A DNA stretch of 64,000 nucleotides from Lewinella sp. 4G2 (GCF_001625015.1 NZ_LVWJ02000014.1:1860001-1924000); one strand, 5' to 3'. Counted from the first letter of the stretch, positions 43,110 to 52,227 are shown. Notes: generated by a model from the letters alone, not told the origin. Program-made: numbers and translations.

Positions 43110-43140
43110 TTGGGGGGCGAGGCGGCCCGGCGTACATTTG
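43110..43140 (+). promoter_or_regulatory. Promoter of the coiled-coil gene pair
   Basis: TTG (43110-43112), then exactly 20 nt, then TACATTTG (43133-43140), a full match to the Bacteroidota pattern. The ATG lies 19 nt downstream. Confidence 0.8.
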
Positions 43141-43159
43141 TACACAACGAAAAATTGAT

Positions 43160-43711
43160 ATGTCTAAACTCGCAAACGCATTTGATACGATGGCACAGGA
43201 TGACGAACGCTTCGCTAATGTCTTGATGAAAGCCCTGGAGGATAAGAACCTCGAAGGATTTGATTATTTGGAATTCAAGCAATCCGTCGCCAAGTTGCAG
43301 GAGATCGGGATGGATCACGATACGGCCCTCCGTTCCGCGTTCGCGACCGGGAGCACCGTTGGGCTGACGCTGGAAAAACTGGTCAAGACCGCCCGCTACT
43401 ACACGGATGTGTTGCAGGATGAGAAGTCCAAGTTCATGAACTCAATGGAGAAACACCTGATGAGTAACGTGGAGGGTAAAGCCAAGCAGACTGGTGAACT
43501 GAAAAAGAAGATCGCCAACTACGAAGCGAAGATTGAGCAGCTGCGTGCGGAGGTAGAAAAGGCCAAAGCGAAGATTGCAGAATCCACCAATCTGATCAAC
43601 ACCGCCAAAGAAAAGGCCGCCACCAACCAGAAAGGATTTGACGATGCGCTGGAAGTCATCACCTCCGTCATCAAGCAGGACGTTGCGGATATCACGCGCG
43701 TTTTGGGGTAA
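43160..43711 (+). CDS. Coiled-coil protein of unknown function, 183 aa
   Basis: Soluble protein. Residues 1-85 are helical (MSKLANAFDTMAQDDERFANVLMKALEDKNLEGFDYLEFKQSV). Residues of about 88-165 form a long charged coiled coil (KKKIANYEAKIEQLRAEVEKAKAKIAES). No signal peptide or membrane segment is present. A strong promoter precedes it, and a membrane-anchored coiled-coil protein follows 118 bp downstream, so the two may work together. The pattern recalls PspA/ESCRT-III-like or cell-envelope stress partners, but I recognise no catalytic or binding motif. Confidence 0.8.
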   Translation: MSKLANAFDTMAQDDERFANVLMKALEDKNLEGFDYLEFKQSVAKLQEIGMDHDTALRSAFATGSTVGLTLEKLVKTARYYTDVLQDEKSKFMNSMEKHLMSNVEGKAKQTGELKKKIANYEAKIEQLRAEVEKAKAKIAESTNLINTAKEKAATNQKGFDDALEVITSVIKQDVADITRVLG

Positions 43712-43829
43712 AGGCAATTGTGTCCGCCAGCTTCAGCAACCGGCTGGTAGTTGGTGTCGTTCTCAAGTGGAAGGGCTACTATGGTAGTCTCTTTCACAAT
43801 TAGTATTGTAAAAGTCTACCGCCTCCCTG

Positions 43830-44888
43830 ATGGCAGAATTTCCCAACGAAGCGCTGAGTAAAAAATCTTTCTGGAAACGCCCGGAAGGTATCACCGGTCT
43901 GCTGTTCCTTATCGCCGTGCTGGCGGGAGGGGCATTTCTGGTGAGCAGTTTCTGGGGCCTGATCCTGCCCTTTATCACGACGACGATCGGCCTCGTGGTT
44001 TCCCTGGCCGTGCTGGCCAGCATCCTTTTTGCGGTGATTGACCCACGGACGCGCGCCCTCATTTCCTACATGTACAAGAGCGCCATGCGCTCCGTAACGG
44101 GCGTCTTCGTGAATATCGACCCCATTGGTATTCTGAAATCCTACGTGGAGGAACTGGAGGGCAACCTTCAGGAAATGCGCAAGCAGATCGGTAAGCTCCG
44201 TGGCCAGGTCCGCCACCTCTCCACCTTGATGGATACCAATAACTCGGAGATCCAGAAGCAATTGAAGCTGGCCCAATTGGCGCAAAAGACCAACAAGAAA
44301 CAGCAGATGATCCTCTCCAGCCGGCGGGCGGCGCGGCTCAAGGAATCCAACGAAAAGTACCAGGTCCTCCTCACGAAAATGGAGGTCCTCAATCGCGTCC
44401 TCAACCGGATGCACGATAACTCCGAGATCCTGCTGGAAGACACCCGTGACCAGGTGGACCTCAAGATTCAGGAGCGCAAAGCCATCCGGGCTAGCCACGG
44501 GGCCATGTCCTCCGCCATGTCCGTCATTAATGGCAATCCCGACCAACGTGCCATGTTCGACGCCGCCCTGGAGCACATTGCCGATGATGTGGCCAACAAG
44601 GTGGGGGAGATGGAAAGAATGATGGAGCTCAGTTCCGACTTCATGTCCTCCGTAGACCTCCAAAATGGCGTCTTCGCCGATGAGGGCCTCCGCATGCTCG
44701 AAGAATGGGAGAAAAAGAGCGACCTCATGCTCGCCGGTGGCCACCTCGACGTGGAAACGCCGGCTGCCCTAAAACCGGGCACCACCCAAACCTCGGGCTC
44801 CTTGGACCTCGACTCCATCCCGCGGCGGGAGAAGGATGCGCAGCCGCGGTCGGGGAAGGCTGGGGGATATGATCAATTTTTTGAGTAG
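43830..44888 (+). CDS. Membrane-anchored coiled-coil protein, 352 aa
   Basis: Two hydrophobic segments lie at about residues 20-42 (ITGLLFLIAVLAGGAFLVSSF) and 45-70 (LILPFITTTIGLVVSLAVLASILFAVI). The rest is cytoplasmic or periplasmic helix: a long coiled coil (about 105-235, SYVEELEGNLQEMRKQIGKLRGQVRHL and onward) and a second helical block with methionine-rich turns (about 230-300). The acidic/proline tail ends GGYDQFFE. The family is unknown to me. Order and spacing suggest co-transcription with the preceding coiled-coil gene. A structural role in envelope organisation is an inference only. Confidence 0.8.
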   Translation: MAEFPNEALSKKSFWKRPEGITGLLFLIAVLAGGAFLVSSFWGLILPFITTTIGLVVSLAVLASILFAVIDPRTRALISYMYKSAMRSVTGVFVNIDPIGILKSYVEELEGNLQEMRKQIGKLRGQVRHLSTLMDTNNSEIQKQLKLAQLAQKTNKKQQMILSSRRAARLKESNEKYQVLLTKMEVLNRVLNRMHDNSEILLEDTRDQVDLKIQERKAIRASHGAMSSAMSVINGNPDQRAMFDAALEHIADDVANKVGEMERMMELSSDFMSSVDLQNGVFADEGLRMLEEWEKKSDLMLAGGHLDVETPAALKPGTTQTSGSLDLDSIPRREKDAQPRSGKAGGYDQFFE

Positions 44889-44905
44889 GAGGAGTATTGG
44901 AGCTG

Positions 44906-45071
44906 CGACCTCTGGTCGCGGTTATCTCTTTTATGAATAACTCGGTATTTTGTTTCGCAGGAGTCGGGGAGTAAGGGGAGGCCTGCGGCGCACGGGCTTC
45001 GGAGCCGTGACCTCTGGTCGCGGTATTTCAAGGGTTAATTAGGATTGTCATAAACCCGACCAGAGGTCGGG
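44906..45071. repeat. Three palindromes with core GACCTCTGGTC between convergent genes
   Basis: CGACCTCTGGTCG (44906-44918), TGACCTCTGGTCG (45008-45020) and the perfect 17-mer CCCGACCAGAGGTCGGG (45055-45071, inverse orientation) share one core. GGCTTCGGAGCC (44996-45007) is a further small hairpin. They fill the region between two gene ends and may act as terminators or REP-like elements. Confidence 0.8.
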
Positions 45072-45090
45072 TCTCCATTGAAGCCGTAGG

Positions 45091-45621
45091 CTACAACCCC
45101 CCCAAAACCTTCAACCCCCGATTCCGAAATCCCGGGCTAGCCGTCCCCTCCTCCAATTCCACCTGGATCAACCCGCGGAGTTCGTCCTTCAATTCCGGGT
45201 AGAGCGCCGCAAAGGCCGCCAATGTCGACATGGAGAAAACGCGGATGGCGACGGGGACATCCCCATCCGCCAAAAACCGGAAGGATAGATCCAGGAGCAC
45301 CCCCTGGTTTACTTCCGACACCTGCTCCACTGGCAATTCCGAAAAGTAACGGGTAACGGCCCGGGGCAGGGCGGGGTGGGTAGCCGTAGCCGCCAACTCC
45401 AATAGGTTAGCGTGGTAGGGGAGGAGCCAATTTGGGTGTTTGCGGCCGAGGTCCCCCAGCACCATGCAGGCGCGCTGCCTCACCTTTGCCATTTTGGGAT
45501 CGGGGTCATTAATGACGTCCATTAGCAAGGGAGTACGAGTCTCGTCCGCTTCCAACCATTCCAGGATCACATCGGCGTTGGCCCGTGAGTGAATGATGGC
45601 AAGTTGTTGGCGCAAATCCAT
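45091..45621 (-). CDS. HEAT-repeat-like protein, 176 aa
   Basis: All-helical protein with repeated helix pairs (HSRANADVILEWLEADETRTPLLMDVINDPDPKMAKVRQRACMVLGDLGRKHP; YHANLLELAATATHPALPRAVTRYFSELP; IRVFSMSTLAAFAALYPELKDELRGLIQVELEEG) resembling HEAT/ARM scaffolds. There is no catalytic motif. ATG 45621 (MDLRQQLAII) is favoured because a perfectly spaced promoter lies just before it; the TTG at 45663 would be inside the terminator. It is a scaffold or adaptor by analogy; partner unknown. Confidence 0.75.
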   Translation of the reverse strand: MDLRQQLAIIHSRANADVILEWLEADETRTPLLMDVINDPDPKMAKVRQRACMVLGDLGRKHPNWLLPYHANLLELAATATHPALPRAVTRYFSELPVEQVSEVNQGVLLDLSFRFLADGDVPVAIRVFSMSTLAAFAALYPELKDELRGLIQVELEEGTASPGFRNRGLKVLGGL

Positions 45622-45624
45622 TGC

Positions 45625-45655
45625 TAAATGTAAGACGTGGCCCAAAAAAAGCCAA
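45625..45655 (-). promoter_or_regulatory. Promoter of the HEAT-like gene, inside M23 terminator
   Basis: On the minus strand TTG (45653-45655), 20 nt, TACATTTA (45625-45632). The TTG is part of the upstream terminator stem. The -7 box ends 3 nt before the ATG, predicting a leaderless message. Confidence 0.7.
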
Positions 45656-45679
45656 GCCTCCAAAAGTGGGAGCTTGGCT
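45644..45679 (-). terminator. Rho-independent terminator after M23 peptidase
   Basis: On the minus strand AGCCAAGCTCCC pairs with GGAGGCTTGGCT, followed by seven T. It lies 37 bp past the peptidase stop. Confidence 0.88.
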
Positions 45680-45715
45680 GAATCGTTTTGAGTGAGTTGG
45701 CCGGTGGCCGATATA

Positions 45716-46702
45716 CTAGTGAGAGTCGAAACTCATATTATTCTGCTGGGAAGCTTCCACCAGCGCGGCGTATTCCTTCGTGCTCAGCCCGTCGTAACAA
45801 TACTGGATGGGGTCCACCCGAACGCCGTTCTTACGTACTTCGTAGTGGAGGTGGTCGCCGGTAGAGGAACCCGTACTACCAACCGTTCCGATCTGGGCAC
45901 CGCGGGCGATCTCCTGTCCGCGCTTCACCTCGATCTTATCCATGTGCCCGTAGAGGCTTTCGAAACCGAAGCCGTGGTCGATGATGACCGTGTTGCCAAA
46001 GTCACCCTTGCGGCCGGCCCAGACAACTTTGCCCTTACCAGTTGACTGGATGGGCGTGCCTTTTTTACAGTTGAAGTCGATCCCGTAGTGCATCTTCTGC
46101 ACCTTGTGGATGGGGTGGAGGCGGTACCCAAAACCAGAGAGGTTTTCAATCTTCCGGCTGTAAAGGTCGCGGCGGATGGGCTTGATGCTGGGGATGGCGG
46201 CCAGCATCTCTTCCTTCTGTTGAGCCATCACCATGATGCTATCGAGACTGCGGGATTGCAGGTCAAGCTGGTGCTTAAAGCGGTCCATTTTCTCGCGCAT
46301 ACCGGCGATCTGCTCGCCGCTCATGGGGAGGGAGCGCAGGTCTTCGTAGGAATCGTGACCACCACGGCCACCCTGCCATACGTCTTCGTCAATCGGCTCC
46401 ATGCCAAAAACCACCCGGTGGGCGGAAGCATCGCGCTGTTGGATGTTTTCCAGGACGGACGTGTACAGGTCCAATTCCCCTTCCAGCTCCGCCAATTGGC
46501 TGCGGAGGATCTCATTCTCCTGCCGGGCCATCTTTTCCGATGGGCTGGGGTAGAAGTGGTGGATCAATACGGTAAAACCTGCGGCGACGAGCAGCGCCCC
46601 ACAAAGCATGGTTCCGTAACGAAGGAGGGTGTAACGCAGCGGTTCAACCATCCGGTCATACTGCAACGTCTGTTTATTAAAGACGAACTTTTCGCGTCTC
46701 AT
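45716..46702 (-). CDS. M23-family peptidoglycan DD-metalloendopeptidase
   Basis: 328 aa. A cytoplasmic N-terminus, one membrane helix (about 30-52, TMLCGALLVAAGFTVLIHHFY) and a coiled coil (about 55-100) precede the C-terminal LytM domain (about 185-300). That domain has GYRLHPIHKVQKMHYGIDFNCKKGTPI (first zinc ligands His and Asp) and GDHLHYEVRKNG (HxH). It cuts stem-peptide cross-links during wall growth or division, or acts as an activator if degenerate; the ligands look intact here. The 404-bp upstream region is AT-rich. A terminator follows. Confidence 0.93.
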   Translation of the reverse strand: MRREKFVFNKQTLQYDRMVEPLRYTLLRYGTMLCGALLVAAGFTVLIHHFYPSPSEKMARQENEILRSQLAELEGELDLYTSVLENIQQRDASAHRVVFGMEPIDEDVWQGGRGGHDSYEDLRSLPMSGEQIAGMREKMDRFKHQLDLQSRSLDSIMVMAQQKEEMLAAIPSIKPIRRDLYSRKIENLSGFGYRLHPIHKVQKMHYGIDFNCKKGTPIQSTGKGKVVWAGRKGDFGNTVIIDHGFGFESLYGHMDKIEVKRGQEIARGAQIGTVGSTGSSTGDHLHYEVRKNGVRVDPIQYCYDGLSTKEYAALVEASQQNNMSFDSH

Positions 46703-47106
46703 AAAGTGTCAATTAGATGAAAAAGAACGACTCGGCTAAGTGATGATGAAAGCGAAAGTGAAAGACTGGAAAACGCATTGAGTGGCCGAACCGCCGCAAC
46801 TAAAGTGGCCCAATCGCCTGAGCCTTAGTAACGTGGCGTAAAAGTACGCAGGGAAAAAACGCTCCAGGTGAATTTGAGTTGAAAACTTATCCACATTGAG
46901 CCTTATTTGGTGATTAAGTGCAATTAGATGGCGGTAATCACTAATTTGATGGCGCTATTTTGTGGCAATAAATTGTGTTTATTTGGAAAATTTACATATG
47001 ATTTGTTGCGCAATGGTGTTTGATTTGTTGCCTCATACATCAGAAACAAGAAATGACTGTCAAGTCTTCCTTACAGCCATCTTAAGACCTGTTTGAGACA
47101 TTTTCA
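46703..47106. other. AT-rich intergenic region with one perfect DnaA box
   Basis: 404 bp without a gene, clearly AT-richer than its surroundings. TTATCCACA at 46887-46895 is an exact E. coli-type DnaA box. GATTTGTTGC occurs twice (about 46999 and 47027), and GATGGCG twice. No box cluster or neighbouring replication gene supports an origin. The M23 promoter should lie at the left edge, but no good -7/-33 pair was found. Confidence 0.5.
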
Positions 47107-48120
47107 TTACTGAAACATCCGAAAGCACTCACTGTAGCGCCGCTTAAAGCGTTCCCGCTGCAGCTTTTTCGAATCCCCAAAATCAACCGCCAGGCTGAGT
47201 TCAAAGGTGGGCCCCAGGCCACCCGTCACGTTCCGCAGGTCGGAGACGACCGCATCGTAACTGAAACCTACCCGCAGCACATCCTTACGGGCCGATATTG
47301 ATAGGATCAGCGCATCCGCATTCTCAAAGGCGTGGCGGTACCATCCACCAATGGCTACCGGTCCGTAACCGAAATAGCTACCAATGTTGAGCTGCTGGAA
47401 CCGGGCCTGGCTGGAGTACAAAAAATTGGGCGTGATGTACGCGGGCCGCTTAACGTTGCGCCCCTTGATCAGGTCGATCTGCGCACCACCGGTAAGGGTT
47501 AACCGCATTGGGCGGCCAGCGTAGAGTTGTTCGTTGAGTTGGAGTAGGTTTTCGTCGGGCCGGTTGAGGTGGTCAAAGCTAAAGCCTCCGTAAAAAGGAC
47601 CGCCGTAGAGGATAACGCCGGCGCCAAAATCCGCAGCAATCCGCGATACGGCTTCCAATCGTTCCCGGCTTACCTCGTTCCCGGCGCCAGTGAGCGGATC
47701 AATGACGTCGCCAAAAACTAGTCGATTAAAATCCAGCGAGGTATTCAAGATGCCCGCCGAGAGCCCTAGCCGGGCCTGGAAATTATTCGAAAATTTGACG
47801 TTGTAGCTGTACACCAACGCTGCTTCGGTGTTCCGGTAGGCCCCTTCCAGTTGGCGGTCGCTCATTACCCGGAAGGCGAAGTTGGACGGCGTTTTATGGA
47901 CGGGCTGCTCGTAGCTCATCGCCATCGTCGTGAAGGCACTGGGGAAGGCGGCGTGCTGCGCCCGGTAGTTGAGGGTGATGCGTGGCGCCGTACTAACGCC
48001 CGCCAGCGCGGGGTTCAACCGCACGGGGGAAGCGTAGAACTGGGAGAAAACCGGGTCCTGCGCGGAGAGGTCACCCACAGCAAAACTCAGAATCAACAGG
48101 AAGGTGGCCAGTAGCCGCAT
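47107..48120 (-). CDS. PorP/SprF-family type IX secretion outer-membrane protein
   Basis: 337 aa. The signal peptide MRLLATFLLILSFAVGDLSAQ precedes the family hallmark DPVFSQFYASPVRLNPALAG and a predicted outer-membrane barrel (SYNVKFSNNFQARLGLSAGI, GGFSFDHLNRPDENLL, AYITPNFLYSSQ, ISARKDVLRVGFSYD). PorP/SprF proteins help secretion and surface attachment of T9SS cargo. ATG 48120 is used. It is divergent from porU, which fits a shared T9SS role. Confidence 0.9.
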   Translation of the reverse strand: MRLLATFLLILSFAVGDLSAQDPVFSQFYASPVRLNPALAGVSTAPRITLNYRAQHAAFPSAFTTMAMSYEQPVHKTPSNFAFRVMSDRQLEGAYRNTEAALVYSYNVKFSNNFQARLGLSAGILNTSLDFNRLVFGDVIDPLTGAGNEVSRERLEAVSRIAADFGAGVILYGGPFYGGFSFDHLNRPDENLLQLNEQLYAGRPMRLTLTGGAQIDLIKGRNVKRPAYITPNFLYSSQARFQQLNIGSYFGYGPVAIGGWYRHAFENADALILSISARKDVLRVGFSYDAVVSDLRNVTGGLGPTFELSLAVDFGDSKKLQRERFKRRYSECFRMFQ

Positions 48121-48286
48121 CGCGCTCAAGTTTTAGGAGAGGACGGCCAACTTACGAAACTCCCGGCCACGCAAACGTTAATTCCGCCAGCGTGCCGCCG
48201 CTTACCGTCACCGGTACGACAAGCCAGGCCCAAAGGTGTTCAACCAGCGTGGCCGCGAACAACGTTTTCCCTACTCCCCCGTATCG

Positions 48287-48294
48287 TATTTTTG
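48287..48294 (+). promoter_or_regulatory. Candidate -7 box for porU
   Basis: TATTTTTG matches TAnnTTTG; TTTTCC near 48265 sits where a -33 box is expected. The ATG follows 17 nt later. Confidence 0.55.
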
Positions 48295-48311
48295 TCCTTC
48301 ACCCCCTCCCT

Positions 48312-51300
48312 ATGCGCCACCTTTTTGCCCTGCTGCTCATCCTTGGTTTTACGACTTTGTCCGCTCAGCAGCGGTTGCAGCGTACGTTGCAGTGGGCGCC
48401 CGAGCCTCAGGTCGTCACCTGGGGCGGCGAACGCCAGGTCCAGTACGGCTTTCAGGCGGTGGAGACGGTGTCATCTGCGGTCCTGTTGAATACGGGCGCT
48501 GCCGCGGGTGCTATGGAATGGTCGCCCGTACCCACCTTCTTGGAAAGTTTCGTCGCCGAACCGGGAAGGGCCTACGCAGTGGAGGTGATCAACCTTGCGA
48601 CGGAGAATGTGAAGGGGTCCGTCCCCGACGCTACCGTGTTCCCCACCGAATTTGCGTTCAGCGTCAGCGTATCCCGCCAACCCGAGGGCTATCTTGGCAA
48701 AATAGCCGTACCGGCCATCATCCGGACGGTCACCGGGCTCCAGCGCCTCACTTCTTTGGACGTCCGAATCATCGCATCCGGCGGCAGCGCCCAGAAAAGA
48801 ATGGGTTTCGCAACGGCCTCTGCCCTCCGCGAAGGGCAGTGGTTTCGGATCGCCGTAGAAGAGGAAGGCGTCCATAAACTCAGCCGTTCCTTCCTCACCG
48901 AAACGCTCGGGGCTAACCTCGACGGCGTGGACCCCCGCAACATCGCTATCTACGGCCAACCCGTTTCCGGCAAACTACCCGAAACGACTAATATCGCCCC
49001 ACCGGACGACCTCACCGAGATGGCCATTTCCATCGAAGGAGAAAGCGACGGAAGTTTCGACGGTGGTGACTTCATCCTCTTCCACGCCCTCGGGCCGGAC
49101 GCGCGGACCTACGATACCGTATTAGATCGCTTCAGCTACGAGAAGAACATTTACAGTACCCGGAACTACTACTACCTCCGAGTCGGTGGTAGCCGCGGCA
49201 GGCGCGTCGGTAACCTGGCCAGCGCCAGCAACGGGACGCCGGCATCGAGCTACGACGCCCTGTACCACTTTGAGGAGGACGAAAACAATATTCTCCACGA
49301 ACTGCCCGGCAACGCCCACGGCTCCGGCCAGACTTGGTACGGAGAATTTTTCAAAGTAGCCCGGGAAAAGAACTATAACAACCTCTTCTCCGTACCCGGC
49401 CTCGAACCAGGTTCCACGGCCCGGCTGACGGTGGAAATGGGATTACGGACGGAAGTCAACAGCCGCTTCTCCGCCGTTGTGGAGGGGCAACGGCTTCAGA
49501 GTTCCAGCGCTTCCCGCGTATTCATTGGGGAACAGGAGCAAAGCCCGGCGATCCGCCCGGCGCGTATTTCCTCCACGCTGACGCTGAACGATGAAAACGT
49601 TTCCGTCCTTATCGATTACCCCATCCCGGCCGGGGCGGGAACGAGTGAGGCCTACCTGGACTATATCTCCCTGCGCGCCCGCCGCCGCCTGGCCTTCGCG
49701 GGGTTGGACCAATTTGGATTTCGTAGTACCGAGACCCGGAATGCCGCCGCCACCCAGTTCAACCTGAATGACCTCCCGTCCGACGCCCGCGTCTGGCGCG
49801 TGGACGGAGCCGACGTGCGCGCGGCCACTCTCAATGGTAACTCCTTCACCGCCAGCAACGACAACCGGCTGAACGAATACGTGGCCTTCCGCGCCAATGC
49901 CGGATTACTGCAACCCGTCGGCGGCGAGGCGGTAGAAAACCAGGACCTGCACGGTGTGACCGGAGCGGATATGGTCATCATCACCCACCCCGAATTCCTG
50001 AGTCAGGCCGAAGAACTGGCGGATCACCGCCGCAGCTTCAACGGCCACCGGGTGGTTGTGGCCACTACGGCTCAGGTCTACAATGAATTCAGCAGTGGCC
50101 GGGACGATGCCGGAGCGCTCCGCAACTTCGCCCGCATGATTCACGAGCGGGATCCAAATTTCCGATACCTCCTCCTGTTTGGCGACGGAAGCTTTGACCA
50201 CCGAAATATTTTGGGCTTGGGCACCAACTTCGTCCCCGCCTACGAGCACGATGGACTGCCAACGGAAGTGGCCAGCTTCCCCGCTGATGATTTCTACGGC
50301 ATCTTCGGCCCGGCCACCAACGGCCAGCCCCTGGAGCCCGACCTGAACATCGCCGTTGGCCGCCTTCCCGTCAAGACGGGCGACGAAGCGCGGGAAATTG
50401 TGGCCAAGCTCATCCGCTACGACTCCGACCCCAGCATCTTCGGTGATTGGAGAACCCGGATGGCTTTTGTCGGTGACGATGAAGATGGTGGTCAGCACAC
50501 CCGCGACGTCAACCGGGTAGCTACGGCCGTACAGGACCTCAAGCCCGACCTCAACTTCGACAAACTTTACTTCGATCTCTTTCCCCAGCAAAGCCTTTCC
50601 GCCGGGGATCGCTATCCGGACATTTCGGAGGGGCTCGACCGGGCCATCTTCCGCGGCGCCCTGGCGGTGACCTACCTCGGCCACGGTGGGCCCCGCGGCT
50701 GGGGTCAGGAGCGGGTACTGACGATTGAGCAAATCCGCAACTGGAACCGCCCGGCGGCGGCGGAGGACCCCATCCAACCGCCGGTTTTCGTGACGGCGAC
50801 CTGCACGTTTTCTAATTACGACGATGCGTCCTTCGTCTCGGCCGGTGAGGAAGCCCTGCTTACGCCGAACGGCGGGGTATCCGCCCTGCTGACGACGACG
50901 CGGCCGGTTTTCGCTACCCGCAACTTTACCCTGACCAACAACACCATGCAGGCCATGCTGGAACGTGAGAACGGCAAGTGGCGGACGGTGGGGGACGTGA
51001 TCCGGATTGCCAAGAACCAAATCTCCCGCCCGGTGAATTCCTCCGTGCTGGACCGCGATACGGAGAACGCCCGCAAGTTTACCCTGCTGGGTGACCCGGC
51101 GATGCGCATCGCCTTCCCCGAACACGCCGTCCGCACCACCTCAGTAGACGGACAGGCGGTGGACGGGGTACGCGTCGACACTGCCCGCGCCCTCCAACAA
51201 ATGAAGATCAGCGGTGAGGTAACCGACTTGAATGGTAACCTCCTGGAAAACTTCAACGGGCAGGTCTTCCCCACCATTTACGATAAGCCCGTAGAGGTGC

Positions 51301-52217
51301 AGACACTCGGCCAGGGTTCCCCCGTCCTCGACATTGAAGTACAACGGAACATCGTTTTCCGCGGCCGGGCTACCGTAACGAACGGGAAGTTCAGTTTTGA
51401 ATTTGTGGTGCCTCGCGACATCAACTACGCCTTTGGGGCGGGTAAGATCAGCTACTATGCTTCTGACCGGTCCCAATTCACGGATGCCGCCGGCTTCTAC
51501 GATAAACTAATCATTGGTGGCACCGCCGAAGGCATTACCGGCAACGACGAAGGCCCCACGGTGGAGGTATTCCTGGAAGATGAAGACTTCGTCTCCGGCG
51601 GAACGGTGGATGAGGATCCCATCCTGCTCGTCAATCTGACGGATGATTTGGGGATCAACGTAACCGGCAACAGCATTGGCCACGACCTAGAAGCCGTCCT
51701 GGATGAAGACACTCGTAATGCCATTGTCCTTAATGATTACTACGAAGCGGACGCGGACGATTTCCGCAGCGGGAAGGTCCGCTACCCGCTTTTCGATCTC
51801 GAGTCCGGCTTGCATACAGTAACCGTGCGTGCTTGGGACGTAGCCAACAACAGCTCCCAGGCGAAAACGGAGTTCCTGGTAGCGACGGATGCGGCCGATG
51901 CCGTTACCCGCGTGCTGAATTATCCCAACCCCTTCACGGACCGAACTTGTTTCCAATTCGATCACACTTTAGTGGGCCAGGAGGTGGAGGCCATCGTCCA
52001 GATCTATACGGTCACGGGCAAACTCGTCAAGACGCTTCAGCAGGATTTTCCTTTCAGCGATGGTACCGTCCGCCGCGACGACTGCGTAGAGTGGGACGGA
52101 CTTGATGATTTTGGTGACCAATTGGCGCGTGGTGTATACCTGTTCCAAGTCCGCCTTCGCGGCGATGGCGTCAACGTCGTGAATAGCGACCTGGAGAAAT
52201 TGGTGATCCTAAAGTAA
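48312..52217 (+). CDS. porU: Type IX secretion system sortase
   Basis: 1301 aa surface protease-like sortase that removes the T9SS C-terminal signal and attaches cargo to the anchor. The signal peptide is MRHLFALLLILGFTTLSAQ. The N-terminal 600 aa are beta-rich. The gingipain-type C25 domain (about 555-930) has the catalytic pair His791 (TYLGHGGPRGWG) and Cys831 (VTATCTFSNYDD). The C-terminus carries its own CTD-like domain (VLNYPNPFTDRTCFQFDH, then GVYLFQVRLRGDG), as in known PorU. A family B sequence encodes GAAAGA near residue 63. Three family A hairpins begin 11 bp after the stop. ATG 48312 replaces an upstream in-frame start that lacks a signal peptide. Confidence 0.96.
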   Translation: MRHLFALLLILGFTTLSAQQRLQRTLQWAPEPQVVTWGGERQVQYGFQAVETVSSAVLLNTGAAAGAMEWSPVPTFLESFVAEPGRAYAVEVINLATENVKGSVPDATVFPTEFAFSVSVSRQPEGYLGKIAVPAIIRTVTGLQRLTSLDVRIIASGGSAQKRMGFATASALREGQWFRIAVEEEGVHKLSRSFLTETLGANLDGVDPRNIAIYGQPVSGKLPETTNIAPPDDLTEMAISIEGESDGSFDGGDFILFHALGPDARTYDTVLDRFSYEKNIYSTRNYYYLRVGGSRGRRVGNLASASNGTPASSYDALYHFEEDENNILHELPGNAHGSGQTWYGEFFKVAREKNYNNLFSVPGLEPGSTARLTVEMGLRTEVNSRFSAVVEGQRLQSSSASRVFIGEQEQSPAIRPARISSTLTLNDENVSVLIDYPIPAGAGTSEAYLDYISLRARRRLAFAGLDQFGFRSTETRNAAATQFNLNDLPSDARVWRVDGADVRAATLNGNSFTASNDNRLNEYVAFRANAGLLQPVGGEAVENQDLHGVTGADMVIITHPEFLSQAEELADHRRSFNGHRVVVATTAQVYNEFSSGRDDAGALRNFARMIHERDPNFRYLLLFGDGSFDHRNILGLGTNFVPAYEHDGLPTEVASFPADDFYGIFGPATNGQPLEPDLNIAVGRLPVKTGDEAREIVAKLIRYDSDPSIFGDWRTRMAFVGDDEDGGQHTRDVNRVATAVQDLKPDLNFDKLYFDLFPQQSLSAGDRYPDISEGLDRAIFRGALAVTYLGHGGPRGWGQERVLTIEQIRNWNRPAAAEDPIQPPVFVTATCTFSNYDDASFVSAGEEALLTPNGGVSALLTTTRPVFATRNFTLTNNTMQAMLERENGKWRTVGDVIRIAKNQISRPVNSSVLDRDTENARKFTLLGDPAMRIAFPEHAVRTTSVDGQAVDGVRVDTARALQQMKISGEVTDLNGNLLENFNGQVFPTIYDKPVEVQTLGQGSPVLDIEVQRNIVFRGRATVTNGKFSFEFVVPRDINYAFGAGKISYYASDRSQFTDAAGFYDKLIIGGTAEGITGNDEGPTVEVFLEDEDFVSGGTVDEDPILLVNLTDDLGINVTGNSIGHDLEAVLDEDTRNAIVLNDYYEADADDFRSGKVRYPLFDLESGLHTVTVRAWDVANNSSQAKTEFLVATDAADAVTRVLNYPNPFTDRTCFQFDHTLVGQEVEAIVQIYTVTGKLVKTLQQDFPFSDGTVRRDDCVEWDGLDDFGDQLARGVYLFQVRLRGDGVNVVNSDLEKLVILK
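48494..48511. repeat. REP-like element, family B (inside porU)
   Basis: GGGCGCTGCCGCGGGTGC is an exact consensus stretch, coding GAAAGA in the opposite orientation to the GTxxSAQ copies. Confidence 0.78.
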
Positions 52218-52227
52218 GTCCTCGCCG

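Larger units (their letters stand above)
42688..43159. other. Repeat-rich intergenic region before coiled-coil gene
   Basis: 472 bp with no gene. In order it holds a TCGAATCTCGATACTCGATT word run (42690-42712), two direct repeats starting GAGGACTGATT (42714 and 42787), 22 copies of GCAACTC (42895-43048), one family B element (43055-43073) and a good promoter (43110-43140). Reading frames over the heptamers give CELRVAS repeats in every frame and are not genes. Confidence 0.8.

Noticed and set aside
42843-43137. Small proteins of CELRVAS or NSQLATR repeats
   Set aside because: They are translations of a 7-bp tandem repeat, which gives the same heptapeptide in all frames of a strand.
46703-47106. 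Chromosomal replication origin
   Set aside because: Only one DnaA box, no box cluster or unwinding repeats, and no origin-linked genes.
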